This document shows, one piece after another, positions 42,255 to 51,968 of a stretch of 64,000 nucleotides of DNA (positions are counted from its first letter, which is position 1; every line of letters begins with the position of its first letter). Source of the stretch: Hyphomonadaceae bacterium. GTDB taxonomy: Bacteria > Pseudomonadota > Alphaproteobacteria > Caulobacterales > Aquidulcibacteraceae. The position numbers were made by a program, and so were the translations under genes. The stretch is from the NCBI GenBank assembly GCA_016791445.1, contig JAEUMP010000001.1, positions 79,465 through 143,464 on the forward strand, given 5' to 3'. The notes beneath the pieces were generated by a model that was not told the origin of the DNA, made no database searches, and was given only the letters and a program-made list of their open reading frames with translations.

Positions 42255-44876
42255 ATGAAATCCAGACACCTGTCGTTGGGCAGCGCGCTGTTGCTGACGA
42301 CCATGCTGAGCACGCCCGCGATCGCCTGGGCGCAGGACAGCGCGCCCGCAGAGCCCGTGGCGCAGGCCGACACCGCCGGCAACGAGATCGAAGAGTCGCC
42401 CGAAATCGTCGTGCGCGGGCGCTTCATCCCGGAGCCGATGCGTGAGACCTCCCAGGTCACGACCTTCCTCTCCACCGCCGATCTCGCGCGCACGGGCGAT
42501 GACAATGCCGCCGCCGCGCTGACCCGTCTTACGGGACTTTCGGTGGTCTCCGACCGATTCGTGTTCGTGCGCGGTCTTGGCGATCGCTATTCTTCCGCTT
42601 TGCTCAACGGATCGCCGCTGCCCAGCCCCGAGCCGCTGCGACGTCAGGTGCCGCTGGATCTCTTCCCGTCGAGCATTCTCGCCGGCGCGGCAGTGCAGAA
42701 GACGTTCTCGCCGAACTATCCCGGTGAATTCGGCGGCGGCATCATCGACCTGCAGACCCTGCGGATTCCCAGCGAGTCCTTCCTGACGCTCAAGGTGGGC
42801 ACGGGCGTCGACACCGAATCCAACCGCAACGGCTTCTACTACTACGGGAGCGATACCGATCGCTTCGGTTTCGATGATGGCACACGCAACATACCGGCGC
42901 CGATCGCTGCCGCGATCGCGCGCGGACGGCGCATCGACGACACGAATTTCACGCCCACCGAACTGGAAGTGATGGGCGAAAGTCTCGTCAACTCCCCGCT
43001 GACGGTCGTCCAGCGTCGTTACCTGCCGATCGACATCGAGACCGAACTGACGGCGGGCATGACGTTCGATCGCGGCCGCTACAATATCGGCCTCGTCGCG
43101 GCGGGCGGCTTCAAGAACCAGTGGCGCTACAAGGACGCCGAGCGCGTCGAAGTCGTCGGCAACTCGCTCGAGACGGATTTCAACAGCGTCTCCACCAGCA
43201 ACGACATCGTCGCGAACCTGTTCTCGAGCGCAAGTATCGGCTGGGGCGCGAACGAGATCACGCTGTCAGGCCTCTTGGTGCGCAGCACCACCAAGTTGAC
43301 CCAGATCGAAGTGGGCACGGATTTCAACCGTCCGGGCGCCGATCCGTTGGCGCCGCTCGTGAACGAGCGCTACGAGTCCACCGCCTGGTATGAGCGCCAG
43401 CTCGGCTCGATCCAGCTGGCGGGGGAACACGAGTTCGGCAGTCTGGATCTGGATTGGCGCACCGCGTTTGCGCGATCCGATCGTGACGCGCCCTACGAGC
43501 GCAGCATCCGCTATGACGTCCTGCCGAACGGATCGACGACGTTCGCCGGAGGAATCGACAATCGCATCCGATTCTCCGAACTTACGGATGAAGTGATCAG
43601 CGCGGGCGTGGATGCACAGTATCGCATCGCACTTTCGCCGCAGCGTGAGGCGGTGTTCTCTGCGGGCGCGGCGTACTCGAACACCACGCGGAACTCGGAT
43701 CTCATCCAGTTCGCTTTCACCGGCCCGCGCGGCCCGACGCCGCCGGACGTTCTCGCCGCGCGCGTCGACTTCCTCTTCTCGCCCGACAACATCGATCCGA
43801 GCCGGTTCGTGCTGAATGAATTCACCGGTCGGGACGACAGCTACAAGGGCCGTCTGACGAACCTCGCCTATTATGTGGGTGCGGACGTCGAAGTGCTGCC
43901 GCTGGTCCGTGCGGCGCTCGGCGTGCGCTATGAGGACGCCACCCAGATCGTGCGCACCTACAACCGGTTCGGCGAGAACTCCGCCGCGCCGGTCAATATT
44001 GCGGAGAGCTACTTCCTCCCGTCGGCGACGCTGACGTGGAACTTTGCGGACGATCTGCAATTGCGGGTCGGCTATTCGCAGACCATCGCCCGCCCGCAGT
44101 TCCGCGAGCTGGCGTTCACGCCGTTCATCGACCCCGACACGAACCGCATTTATCAGGGCAATCCCTTCCTGAAGGACAGCGAGTTCAAGAACTACGATGC
44201 ACGCGTCGAGTACTATTTCGGACGTGACCGGTTCTTCACGATCGGCGGATTCTACAAGGAAATCGAGAATCCGATCGAGGAAGTCGTCGTGCGTCTGGAC
44301 CGCTACCAGACCCGTTTCATCAATGCGCCGCTCGCGACGCTGTATGGCGGGGAAGTGGAGTTCCGGGCGAAGTTCGACATGCCCTTCGAAATGCCGGTGC
44401 TGCGGGATGCGAAGTTGTTCTTCGCCGCCAACTACACCTACACGCATTCGGAAGTGGAGGCCGACGCCGGCGCCCGCATCGTCAGCCCGGTGGACTTCAC
44501 CCTGCGGCCCGCCACCGAATTCGGTCTGAACGGCACGCCGTTGCAGGGCACGCCGGAGAACATCGTCAACCTGCAGTTCGGCTACGAAACCGACGCATCG
44601 CAGCTGACGCTGCTTCTGGGCTGGGTCGACGACCGGATCCTCCGGCGCGGTCTCGGCAGCGTGCAGCCGGTCATCGAAAGCCCCGGCACGAATGTCGACC
44701 TTGTATTCAAGCGCGACTTCTCGTTCGCCGGTGCGGGATTCACGTTCGGTCTGAGCGGACGCAACCTGCTCGGCACGGAACACCAAGAATTCCAGACCTA
44801 TGCGCGCGGTCGGAATGAAGTGAACACCTACGACAGAGGCAGGTCGTTCTCGACGAGCCTCACGGCGCGCTTCTGA
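42255..44876 (+). CDS. TonB-dependent outer-membrane receptor
   Basis: This 873-residue TonB-dependent transporter has a signal peptide (MKSRHLSLGSALLLTTMLST...AWAQ), a TonB-box-like SPEIVVRG near residue 50, a plug domain with the subfamily motif FVFVRGLGDRYSSALLNGSP and AAVQKTFSPNYPGEFGGGI, and a C-terminal beta-barrel ending in an aromatic residue (SLTARF). It imports an unknown substrate, or aids its surface handling, using ExbBD-TonB energy. This receptor subfamily is commonly found beside T2SS genes and the Asp-rich repeat lipoprotein in alphaproteobacteria (family recollection). GGGGAA precedes the ATG. Confidence 0.92.
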   Translation: MKSRHLSLGSALLLTTMLSTPAIAWAQDSAPAEPVAQADTAGNEIEESPEIVVRGRFIPEPMRETSQVTTFLSTADLARTGDDNAAAALTRLTGLSVVSDRFVFVRGLGDRYSSALLNGSPLPSPEPLRRQVPLDLFPSSILAGAAVQKTFSPNYPGEFGGGIIDLQTLRIPSESFLTLKVGTGVDTESNRNGFYYYGSDTDRFGFDDGTRNIPAPIAAAIARGRRIDDTNFTPTELEVMGESLVNSPLTVVQRRYLPIDIETELTAGMTFDRGRYNIGLVAAGGFKNQWRYKDAERVEVVGNSLETDFNSVSTSNDIVANLFSSASIGWGANEITLSGLLVRSTTKLTQIEVGTDFNRPGADPLAPLVNERYESTAWYERQLGSIQLAGEHEFGSLDLDWRTAFARSDRDAPYERSIRYDVLPNGSTTFAGGIDNRIRFSELTDEVISAGVDAQYRIALSPQREAVFSAGAAYSNTTRNSDLIQFAFTGPRGPTPPDVLAARVDFLFSPDNIDPSRFVLNEFTGRDDSYKGRLTNLAYYVGADVEVLPLVRAALGVRYEDATQIVRTYNRFGENSAAPVNIAESYFLPSATLTWNFADDLQLRVGYSQTIARPQFRELAFTPFIDPDTNRIYQGNPFLKDSEFKNYDARVEYYFGRDRFFTIGGFYKEIENPIEEVVVRLDRYQTRFINAPLATLYGGEVEFRAKFDMPFEMPVLRDAKLFFAANYTYTHSEVEADAGARIVSPVDFTLRPATEFGLNGTPLQGTPENIVNLQFGYETDASQLTLLLGWVDDRILRRGLGSVQPVIESPGTNVDLVFKRDFSFAGAGFTFGLSGRNLLGTEHQEFQTYARGRNEVNTYDRGRSFSTSLTARF

Positions 44877-44886
44877 TGTACTGCTG

Positions 44887-44929
44887 ACGGACGGCGCGTT
44901 CCAGTTTGGGGCGCGTCGTTTCCGTCCGT
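44887..44929 (+). terminator. Hairpin after receptor gene (possible terminator)
   Basis: ACGGACGG (44887-44894) pairs with CCGTCCGT (44922-44929), with an inner GC-rich part. There is no T tract, so termination is only possible, not clear. The T2SS operon starts about 100 bases further on. Confidence 0.4.
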
Positions 44930-45026
44930 GTCCTGACGACAGTGTGTCGGCTGTCATCAAGACTTCACAAAAAAGAAATACGAGAACCGGGGTCCGGCGA
45001 AATGCCGGCAGTCGTGCGAGGGCTTG

Positions 45027-45887
45027 ATGTACAAGGGGAAAAAGGCCGTCGGCGGTGGGCGGGCGCCCCACGCCGTGCGCCCTGTCGTCGAAGCTGTGCT
45101 CGTCGCCGCCGTCGCCTTCGGGTGCGCCCATGCGGGATGGGCTCTGATTGCGCCGTCTTCCGCGGGCGCGTCGTCGCGTACGACATCGGCGGATGAAGAT
45201 GCGGCGGCGCACGCGGCCATTGCAGCGCAACCGGCCATCGAGATGCTGGCGCAGTCTCCGTTCGATCCGGCCGCGGGCGACTTCACCGGGGCATCGCACG
45301 CCGCAAGCGCGATGGTCGCGGGCCTGCAGTTGCAGGGCGTGCGCGTTTCGACGGACGCATCGCGGTCCAGCGCCATCTTCGGCCTTGCCGACGGGACGCA
45401 GCGCGCCTTCAGTATAGGGCAAGACATCGGCGACGGCGTAACGCTTGCGGAAGTCACGCCGGACCACGTGCGCGTCTCCTATGCGGGCGGTGAGCGCCGA
45501 CTGGACATGCCGGCGCGTCCGGCATCCATCGCTGCGGCGTTCATGGGCGGCGTTCAGGAACCGGTCGCGCAGCGCCTCCAGCGTTCGTCCGCCGATCTCA
45601 CGCCATCGACGCCGTTCCAGGCCGCCGTCATCGCGCCTGCTGCTGCGAAGGTTCATGTGGAGCCGAATGCGGCGGAGCCCGGTCATTGGGAGGTGTCGCA
45701 GGACATGGCGCCGTTGCTTCAGGCCACGGGCTTGCAGGCGGGAGACGTCATCATTGCCGTCAACGGGACGACGCCGCCGCGCACGGCGACTGAGTTGCTG
45801 GCGGCGGCGCAGGGCGGCCCCCTGCAGGTGACGCTCCGTCGCAACGCGCTGGAGTTCACCGTTCCGGTTTCGGCGCCGTTCCAATGA
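45027..45887 (+). CDS. gspC: Type II secretion system protein C
   Basis: GspC links the inner-membrane platform to the GspD secretin. The 286-residue protein has a short basic cytoplasmic N-terminus, one membrane helix (VEAVLVAAVAFGCAHAGWAL), a homology region at about residues 80-155 (LQLQGVRVSTDASRSSAIFG, RAFSIGQDIGDGVTLAEVTP) and a C-terminal PDZ-type domain (MAPLLQATGLQAGDVIIAVN). GspC sequences diverge widely, and this call rests on that layout plus its position before gspD. ATG 45027 has GAGGG upstream; TTG 45024 is an alternative. Its stop overlaps gspD (ATGA). Confidence 0.88.
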   Translation: MYKGKKAVGGGRAPHAVRPVVEAVLVAAVAFGCAHAGWALIAPSSAGASSRTTSADEDAAAHAAIAAQPAIEMLAQSPFDPAAGDFTGASHAASAMVAGLQLQGVRVSTDASRSSAIFGLADGTQRAFSIGQDIGDGVTLAEVTPDHVRVSYAGGERRLDMPARPASIAAAFMGGVQEPVAQRLQRSSADLTPSTPFQAAVIAPAAAKVHVEPNAAEPGHWEVSQDMAPLLQATGLQAGDVIIAVNGTTPPRTATELLAAAQGGPLQVTLRRNALEFTVPVSAPFQ

Positions 45888-47905
45888 GGAACAAGGAAAA
45901 GCCGGTCGGGCCACGGCGCAAGAATGCGCTGCTGTTGGCATTCGGGCTTGCGGGCGCAGGTCTGAACCTCTTCGCCGGCGCCGCCGCGCAGGCCCAGACG
46001 GCGACGCCGCCTCAGGCGGCGCCATCGGCGAACGGCGGCGTGACGATGCGCGAAGTCGACATCCGCGCCTTCATCGAGGATGTTTCCAACGCGACCGGCC
46101 GGACGTTCATTGTCGATCCGCGCGTCAGCGGTAAGGTGACTGTTGTTGCGCGCGGTGCGATGTCGGAGCGCGAACTCTTCGATGTCTTTCTCGCAACGCT
46201 GCGCGTGAGCGGCTATGTGGCGTCGCCGACCGCATCCGGCGCCTACCGGATCATTCCCGACGCAGTGGCGGCGCGGGAGCCTGGCGGCGGCGCGGCGTCC
46301 GCGGAGAACCGCTATGTGACGCAGGTTTTCAACCTGCGCTTTGCGGACGCCGAGAGCGTCTCTGCGGCGCTGAAGCCGATGCTGTCGGAGCGCGGCCAGG
46401 TTACGGTCCTGCGTCGCGGAAACGCCGTCGTCGTGATCGATTTCGGCTCCACGATTTTGCGCGTGCGCGAGGTCATCGGCCGGCTGGACCAGGACACGTC
46501 GTCCATGCGGACCGTCGCCTTCCGGAATACATCGGCGCAGGAAATGGCGCGTGTGGCGGTCCAGATGGCCGCCGGCATCGGCGATGACGGCGGTTCGCGC
46601 GGTCTGCTGCAGGCGGTGCCGGTGGCGTCTAGCAACAGCGTGATCCTGCGCGGCGACCAACAACTCGTCGTGCGGGTGTCAACGATGCTCGAACAACTGG
46701 ATGGACAGGCGAATTTCCGTTCGGGGGTTCAAGTGATTCCGTTACGCCACGCGGTGGCGGAGGAAGTTCTGCCGGTGCTGCGGGATCTGTCGCAGTCGCT
46801 CACGGCCGCGACGGGCGGGGAGGGCGCGCAGGCGGGCGCGAACCGGCGGGCCAACATCGCGGCGCATCGCGCGACAAATTCGCTGATCATCAGCGCCGAT
46901 CCCGAAACGCAGGAAGCGCTAGCGAAAGTCGTCCACGCGCTCGATGTGCGACGGCAACAGGTTCTCGTGCAGGCCATCATCGTTGAGGTGTCTGACGCGG
47001 CGGCGAAAGATCTCGGACTCCAGTTCCTTCTCGCCGACACCAATGGCGGCGGCACGACGCCATTCCTCTCCACCAACTACGGCGCAAGCGCGCCGAACTT
47101 GCTGGCGATCACGGGCGCAATCCTGACGCGCGGCACGTCGGCGGCCGTACCAGGCGTGACCGACTTGCAGCGCGCTGCGTTATCGTCGCTCGTCGGCTCG
47201 CGCGGCGCACTCCTCGGCGTTGGCGGCCAGCGTAATGACGGCACGATGCTGGGCCTCATCCTGAACGCACTGGCGCAGGACAAGGAATCAAACGTCCTGT
47301 CGACGCCGTCCGTCATGACGCTCGACAACGAGCCCGCGTCCTTCCTCGTCGGTCAGCAGATTCCGATCACCACGGGCGAAGCGCTGAGCGCCAATTTCGA
47401 GAACCAGTTTCGTACCGTGACGCGGGAGGACGTGGGCGTGCGGCTCGAGGTGCGCCCGCAGATCAGCGAAGGCGGTGCGATCCGCCTTGCGATCAAGCAG
47501 GAAGTGTCGAGTGTGTTCGGTCCGGTTTCGGCCAATTCGTCGGACCTCATAACGAACCGCCGCGCCATCGACACGTCCGTTCAAGTCGATCCGGGCCAGA
47601 TCATCGTGCTCGGCGGCCTCATCCAGGAAGAACTGGGCAGTGACGACAGCGGCGTGCCGGGCCTGCGCAACGCGCCGGTCGTCGGGCGCCTTTTTCGCTC
47701 GGAGTCCACCTCGCGCCGCCGCACCAACCTCATGGTGTTCCTGCGCACGACGCTCGTGAGCACGCCCGAACAGGCGGCCGAAGTCACCCGTCAGCAGATT
47801 CGTACGATCGGCGGTCTCGACGGTCTGGATGCAGGCATGGCGTCCCGTCTCCGCGAGACGCTGGAACTCCCCGACCCGCCTCGTACGCAGGGTGAGCGAC
47901 GTTAG
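45884..47905 (+). CDS. gspD: Type II secretion system secretin GspD
   Basis: GspD forms the outer-membrane channel of the T2SS. The 673-residue protein has a signal peptide (NALLLAFGLAGAGLNLFAGA), an N0 domain (VTMREVDIRAFIEDVSNATG, about residues 46-125), three N1-N3/KH-like domains (LRFADAESVSAALKPMLSER and repeats), and the C-terminal secretin core with VPGLRNAPVVGRLFRSES. No pilotin gene (gspS) is seen nearby, so assembly may depend on an unlinked pilotin or none. It overlaps gspC by four bases. Confidence 0.95.
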   Translation: MRNKEKPVGPRRKNALLLAFGLAGAGLNLFAGAAAQAQTATPPQAAPSANGGVTMREVDIRAFIEDVSNATGRTFIVDPRVSGKVTVVARGAMSERELFDVFLATLRVSGYVASPTASGAYRIIPDAVAAREPGGGAASAENRYVTQVFNLRFADAESVSAALKPMLSERGQVTVLRRGNAVVVIDFGSTILRVREVIGRLDQDTSSMRTVAFRNTSAQEMARVAVQMAAGIGDDGGSRGLLQAVPVASSNSVILRGDQQLVVRVSTMLEQLDGQANFRSGVQVIPLRHAVAEEVLPVLRDLSQSLTAATGGEGAQAGANRRANIAAHRATNSLIISADPETQEALAKVVHALDVRRQQVLVQAIIVEVSDAAAKDLGLQFLLADTNGGGTTPFLSTNYGASAPNLLAITGAILTRGTSAAVPGVTDLQRAALSSLVGSRGALLGVGGQRNDGTMLGLILNALAQDKESNVLSTPSVMTLDNEPASFLVGQQIPITTGEALSANFENQFRTVTREDVGVRLEVRPQISEGGAIRLAIKQEVSSVFGPVSANSSDLITNRRAIDTSVQVDPGQIIVLGGLIQEELGSDDSGVPGLRNAPVVGRLFRSESTSRRRTNLMVFLRTTLVSTPEQAAEVTRQQIRTIGGLDGLDAGMASRLRETLELPDPPRTQGERR

Positions 47906-47921
47906 ACGTCGCGAAGACGTC

Positions 47922-49430
47922 ATGAGCGAAGTCGCCGCCGCCAAATCCCCGGAACCGGATCGTCGCCTGGCCTACGCCTTCGCGAAGGCGAACGGCGTTG
48001 TCCTGCTGACGGCTGAAGCGCCTTGGAAAGTGGGGATGAGCGCCACGGCCGATCCGTTCGCGCTCACGGAAGTGCGACGTTGGCTCAATGCGCCGTTCGA
48101 AGTCGTCCAGCTGACCAATCAGCAATTCGACGAGGCGCTCTCGGCGCAATACGCCGTCAGCGGCACCGCCGCGCGATCGATTGCGGAAGGTTTCGATGCG
48201 GACGGGGCGCTCGACGTGTTCGCGAGCGGCGCCGACGCGACCGCCGATTTGCTCGACAGTCAGGACGACGCTCCCGTCATTCGGCTCATCAACGGGTTGA
48301 TCGCGGAGGCCATCAATCAGGGTGCTTCGGATATTCACATCGAGCCGTACGAAAACACGATCGTTGTGCGGCTTCGCATCGACGGCGTGATGCGCGAAAT
48401 CCTGCAGGCGCCGGCGAAAGTGAAGGGGCGTCTCGCGTCGCGCATCAAAGTTATGGCGCGGCTCGACATCGCCGAACGCAGATTGCCGCAGGACGGCCGC
48501 ATGTCGCTGACGCTCGGTGGACGTGGCGTCGATGTGCGTGTCTCCACGCTCCCGTCGCGGCATGGAGAGCGGGTAGTGCTGCGTCTCCTCGACAAGGATC
48601 AGGGGCTTCGTAGTCTCGACGCGCTTGGCATGGGTTCCGAAATGCTCGCGCGGTTCCGCGCGGCGCTGATGACGCCCAACGGCATCGTTCTCGTCACCGG
48701 TCCCACCGGATCGGGCAAGACAACCACGCTCTACGCAGCGCTCAATCTGCTCAACGATCGCACGCGCAACATTCTCACCGTGGAAGATCCGATCGAGTAT
48801 GCGATCGACGGCATCGGGCAGATGCAGGTCAACGCCAAGATCGGCATGAGCTTCGCCGCCGGTCTGCGCGCGATTCTCCGGCAGGATCCGGATGTCGTCA
48901 TGGTCGGTGAGATTCGCGATCCCGAAACGGCGCAGATCGCGGTGCAGGCGAGCCTTACAGGACACCTCGTCTTCTCGACCGTACACACCAACGATGCGGT
49001 CGCCGCCGTGACCAGGCTCAAGGACATGGGCGTGGAGCCCTACCTCATCGCATCAACCGTGCGTGGCATCGTCGCGCAGCGGCTGGTGCGACGGCTGTGT
49101 CAGTCCTGCAAGCGACCGGCGGTGATCGGCCCGCAGGAGCGCACTGCCCTTGCAAGCATCGGCGAAGCGGACGCGACCGTCTACGAAGCTGTCGGCTGCC
49201 CGCGGTGCAGCGGTTCGGGCTATGTCGGTCGTGTAGGACTCTACGAGTACGTCGCTGTGGATGACGCATTCCGTCGCCTGATTCATGCGGAAGCATCCGA
49301 GGAGGAGATGTCGGTCTGCGCGTTCAGAAGCAGTGAGCCCCTGCTGCACAGCGGGTTGCGTGCTGCGGCTTCCGGTATGACGTCGCTCTCCGACGTGCTG
49401 CGTGTGGTGAGCGGCGGGGGAGGCGGCTGA
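47922..49430 (+). CDS. gspE: Type II secretion system ATPase GspE
   Basis: GspE is the cytoplasmic hexameric ATPase of the T2SS. The 502-residue protein has an N-terminal GspL-binding region, then Walker A GPTGSGKTTT, the Asp box (ILTVEDPIEY), Walker B with DPDVVMVGEIRDPETA, the His box (LVFSTVHTNDA) and the zinc-binding tetracysteine loop (CQSCKR...CPRCSGSGY) characteristic of GspE. ATG 47922 is preferred; GTG 47892 lies inside gspD. It overlaps no neighbour; gspF begins 4 bases after its stop. Confidence 0.96.
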   Translation: MSEVAAAKSPEPDRRLAYAFAKANGVVLLTAEAPWKVGMSATADPFALTEVRRWLNAPFEVVQLTNQQFDEALSAQYAVSGTAARSIAEGFDADGALDVFASGADATADLLDSQDDAPVIRLINGLIAEAINQGASDIHIEPYENTIVVRLRIDGVMREILQAPAKVKGRLASRIKVMARLDIAERRLPQDGRMSLTLGGRGVDVRVSTLPSRHGERVVLRLLDKDQGLRSLDALGMGSEMLARFRAALMTPNGIVLVTGPTGSGKTTTLYAALNLLNDRTRNILTVEDPIEYAIDGIGQMQVNAKIGMSFAAGLRAILRQDPDVVMVGEIRDPETAQIAVQASLTGHLVFSTVHTNDAVAAVTRLKDMGVEPYLIASTVRGIVAQRLVRRLCQSCKRPAVIGPQERTALASIGEADATVYEAVGCPRCSGSGYVGRVGLYEYVAVDDAFRRLIHAEASEEEMSVCAFRSSEPLLHSGLRAAASGMTSLSDVLRVVSGGGGG

Positions 49431-49434
49431 GGCG

Positions 49435-50676
49435 ATGTCACGCTTCGCTTATCTCGCAGTGGATCCGGACGGTCGCGAACGGTCGGGCGCGCTGGATGCG
49501 TCGAGTGAGGCTGACGCTCGTGCGCGCTTGCAGCGCAAGAACTGGATGCCTCTGCGCGTCACCGCTTCTGCGGAAGGTGCGGCTTCGCTCCGGCGCGCGG
49601 CGGATACGACGGTTGCACCCGGCGCGGCGCGCGGTAGGAAGCTCTCGCTGCGCAGCCAGACGCTGTTTGCGCGTCAGCTCGCAACACTGATCGATGCGTC
49701 TGTGCCTATGGACGAGGCGCTTGCGCTCATCGGCGCCCAGCAAGAAACGGAGACCGGGCGACGGATCGTCGAGGATCTGCATGAGGCGGTGCTTGAGGGG
49801 CGGCGTCTGGCCGAGGCGATGGGGCGCCATCCGCGCAGCTTCCCGCCGCTCGTTCGTGCGGCCGTCGCTGGTGGTGAGCGGGCAAGTAATCTCGGCGTCG
49901 TGCTGACACGTCTCGCCGACTATCTCGCGCGCGCCCACGCGCTGCGCAGCAAGATCACGACAGCGCTCATCTACCCGGCGGCGCTGAGTATCGTTGCGGT
50001 CTCAGTCGTGGCGTGCCTGATGATCTTCGTGGTGCCCAGCCTGACTGAGCAGTTCAGATCGTTCGATGCGCGGCTGCCGATCATCACCCAAGCGCTGATT
50101 GCGGTATCCGGTTTTCTGGGCGCCTTCTGGCCGCTTGTGCTCGCGGGGCTCATCTCCGGCGGCTTTTTGCTTCGCACCGTTCTGGCGCGCCCGACAGTCG
50201 CGCTTGCGGTCGATCGCGCTCTGCTCAACGGCAAATTCGTCGGTCGATGGGTGAGGACGGTGACGGCGAGCCGGTTCTCGCGGGCGCTCGCGACACTGAT
50301 CGGATCCGGACTTCCGGTGCGCGACAGCGTGAGCGCCGCACGAGGCAGTGTCGGCAACCGGCACGCCGCCCTGATGATTGATCGCATGGGCGCGTGGATC
50401 GAAGAAGGCGAACCGCTCTCGGCGGCGATGCGTCGCGCGGGATTTTTTCCGGCCTTGGCGACGTACATGGTGGCCAGCGGCGAAGGTGCGGGCGAACTCC
50501 CAGGCATGTTGGAGAAGGCCGCCGATCACCTGGATCAGGAGTTCGAAGCCTTCACCACCACTGCGCTAAGCCTATTCGAACCTGCCGTGATCGTGGCGAT
50601 GGGGGCGGTGATCGCGTCGATCGTTCTGGCGATCATGTTGCCCATTCTTCAGCTCAATCAACTCGCAATAGGCTGA
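49435..50676 (+). CDS. gspF: Type II secretion system inner-membrane platform protein GspF
   Basis: GspF is the polytopic core of the inner-membrane platform. The 413-residue protein has two homologous T2SSF cytoplasmic domains (LFARQLATLIDASVPMDEAL at about residues 75-195 and FSRALATLIGSGLPVRDSVS at about 280-395) with three membrane helices (LSIVAVSVVACLMIFVVPSL and others). It starts MSRFAYLAVDPDGRERSGAL, the usual GspF N-terminus. It is followed by gspG after 6 bases. Confidence 0.95.
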   Translation: MSRFAYLAVDPDGRERSGALDASSEADARARLQRKNWMPLRVTASAEGAASLRRAADTTVAPGAARGRKLSLRSQTLFARQLATLIDASVPMDEALALIGAQQETETGRRIVEDLHEAVLEGRRLAEAMGRHPRSFPPLVRAAVAGGERASNLGVVLTRLADYLARAHALRSKITTALIYPAALSIVAVSVVACLMIFVVPSLTEQFRSFDARLPIITQALIAVSGFLGAFWPLVLAGLISGGFLLRTVLARPTVALAVDRALLNGKFVGRWVRTVTASRFSRALATLIGSGLPVRDSVSAARGSVGNRHAALMIDRMGAWIEEGEPLSAAMRRAGFFPALATYMVASGEGAGELPGMLEKAADHLDQEFEAFTTTALSLFEPAVIVAMGAVIASIVLAIMLPILQLNQLAIG

Positions 50677-50682
50677 CGCATC

Positions 50683-51129
50683 ATGAGATTCGCATCCTCC
50701 GTAGAAACGAACGGAACGCGCTGGCGCAGCGACGCAGGCGTCACACTTGTGGAAATGATGGTTGTCATCGTCATTATCGGCCTCGTCACCGCGGTCGTGG
50801 CGATCAACGTCCTTCCGGCGCAGACGACAGCGCGGGTTGAGAAGGCGAAGGCTGATATCAGGACGCTCGAGCAGGCGCTCGAACTCTTCCATCTAGATCA
50901 GTCGCGCTATCCGTCGACGGAGGAGGGTCTTGAGATTCTTGCGGCGTCGCCGGCCTCAGGCGGCGCGCGGCGAACCGATCCCTATGTGCGGCGCTTGCCG
51001 AACGATCCGTGGGGACGGCCCTACCTCTATGTGGCGCCGGGTCAGGAAGGTCGTCCGTACGATATCGTCACGCTCGGCGCGGACGGGAAGGACGGCGGGG
51101 AGTCGGCAGATGCAGACATCCGCAACTGA
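50683..51129 (+). CDS. gspG: Type II secretion system major pseudopilin GspG
   Basis: GspG is the main subunit of the periplasmic pseudopilus. The 148-residue prepseudopilin has a longer-than-usual leader (18 residues), the processing site DAG|VTLVEMMVVIVIIGL with Glu5 of the mature protein, and the GspG domain ending in GADGKDGGESADADI, the Ca2+-binding loop typical of the family. It overlaps gspH by 20 bases. It is cleaved by the peptidase at 56436-56891. Confidence 0.96.
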   Translation: MRFASSVETNGTRWRSDAGVTLVEMMVVIVIIGLVTAVVAINVLPAQTTARVEKAKADIRTLEQALELFHLDQSRYPSTEEGLEILAASPASGGARRTDPYVRRLPNDPWGRPYLYVAPGQEGRPYDIVTLGADGKDGGESADADIRN

Positions 51130-51604
51130 TCTGCACCGGCGTGGCGAGGACGGCTTTACGCTCGTCGAAATGCTTGTGGCGATCGGTGTCGTCTCGATGA
51201 TGGCGGGCCTCGCCCTGCTGGCTTCGCCGGGCCCGGAGCGCCGGACTCAGGCGTTTGTCGAGCAGTTTGCCGCGTTCGTAGTGCGCGGCGGCGAGGAGAG
51301 CGTGATCGCGAATACGCCCGTCGCGCTCGTCTTGTCGCGAGAGGGATACGGCTTTGCCCGTCGCCACGAGAACGGATGGTCGTTGATCACGCATGGATCT
51401 TCGCTGGCGCAACGGCCATGGCCTGATGGTGTGAGTTATGACGTCGAGGACGGGGACAAGAGCGAGGCTGCGGCGGGCCGTATAGCGGTGTTCGACGTGC
51501 TCGGCGGGGCGGACCCCGCCCGCATCCGTCTCAGCCGCGCCGGGCGATCATGGCGGGTGGAACTGGATTCGGGAGGCAACGTGCATGTCGACTCTCTCCC
51601 GTGA
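51110..51604 (+). CDS. gspH: Type II secretion system minor pseudopilin GspH
   Basis: This 164-residue minor pseudopilin has the prepilin motif EDG|FTLVEMLVAIGVVSMMAGL and a beta-rich C-terminal domain (VALVLSREGYGFARRHENGW, AAGRIAVFDVLGGADPARIR), as in GspH. It is assigned by motif and by position between gspG and gspI. ATG 51110 has GGGGAG upstream and lies within the end of gspG; the stop overlaps gspI by 20 bases. Confidence 0.9.
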   Translation: MQTSATDLHRRGEDGFTLVEMLVAIGVVSMMAGLALLASPGPERRTQAFVEQFAAFVVRGGEESVIANTPVALVLSREGYGFARRHENGWSLITHGSSLAQRPWPDGVSYDVEDGDKSEAAAGRIAVFDVLGGADPARIRLSRAGRSWRVELDSGGNVHVDSLP

Positions 51605-51968
51605 CGCTGGCGACGCGGGCTTTTCCCTCGTGGAGGCGCTCGTCGCGCTTGCCGTCTTTGCAACGGCGGGCGTCGCGCTGGTGACGATGCAGACCCAGTC
51701 CGTAAGAACGCTGACGGCGCAAGAATCCCGAACGCTCGGTGCGCTGGTGGCGCAGAATGTGCTTGTCGATGTCGTCGCATCCGATACGCCGCCGTCTATC
51801 GGGCAGAGCGCCGGAGACGCAAATCTGGGCGGTCGTACATGGTCGTGGCGCATGGACGTGTTCGCTATGCAAGACCCCGGCATGCGCCGCGTGCGTGTCA
51901 TCGTGCGGGACGGCGCCGCGCCGGCGGCCGACGTCACTGCCTTCGCCAAAGTACCGGTGACACAGTGA
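51585..51968 (+). CDS. gspI: Type II secretion system minor pseudopilin GspI
   Basis: This 127-residue minor pseudopilin has the cleavage site DAG|FSLVEALVALAVFATAGV and a short C-terminal domain (LGGRTWSWRMDVFAMQ). In characterised systems GspI initiates the tip complex with GspJ and GspK. ATG 51585 lies within the end of gspH. Its stop overlaps a GTG start of gspJ (GTGA). Confidence 0.92.
   Translation: MSTLSRDAGDAGFSLVEALVALAVFATAGVALVTMQTQSVRTLTAQESRTLGALVAQNVLVDVVASDTPPSIGQSAGDANLGGRTWSWRMDVFAMQDPGMRRVRVIVRDGAAPAADVTAFAKVPVTQ

Noticed and set aside
43266..46025. Long minus-strand open frame (919 codons) opposite the receptor and gspC
   Set aside because: It is antisense to two well-supported genes, its translation is Arg/His-rich without motifs, and it reflects the GC-rich codon bias.
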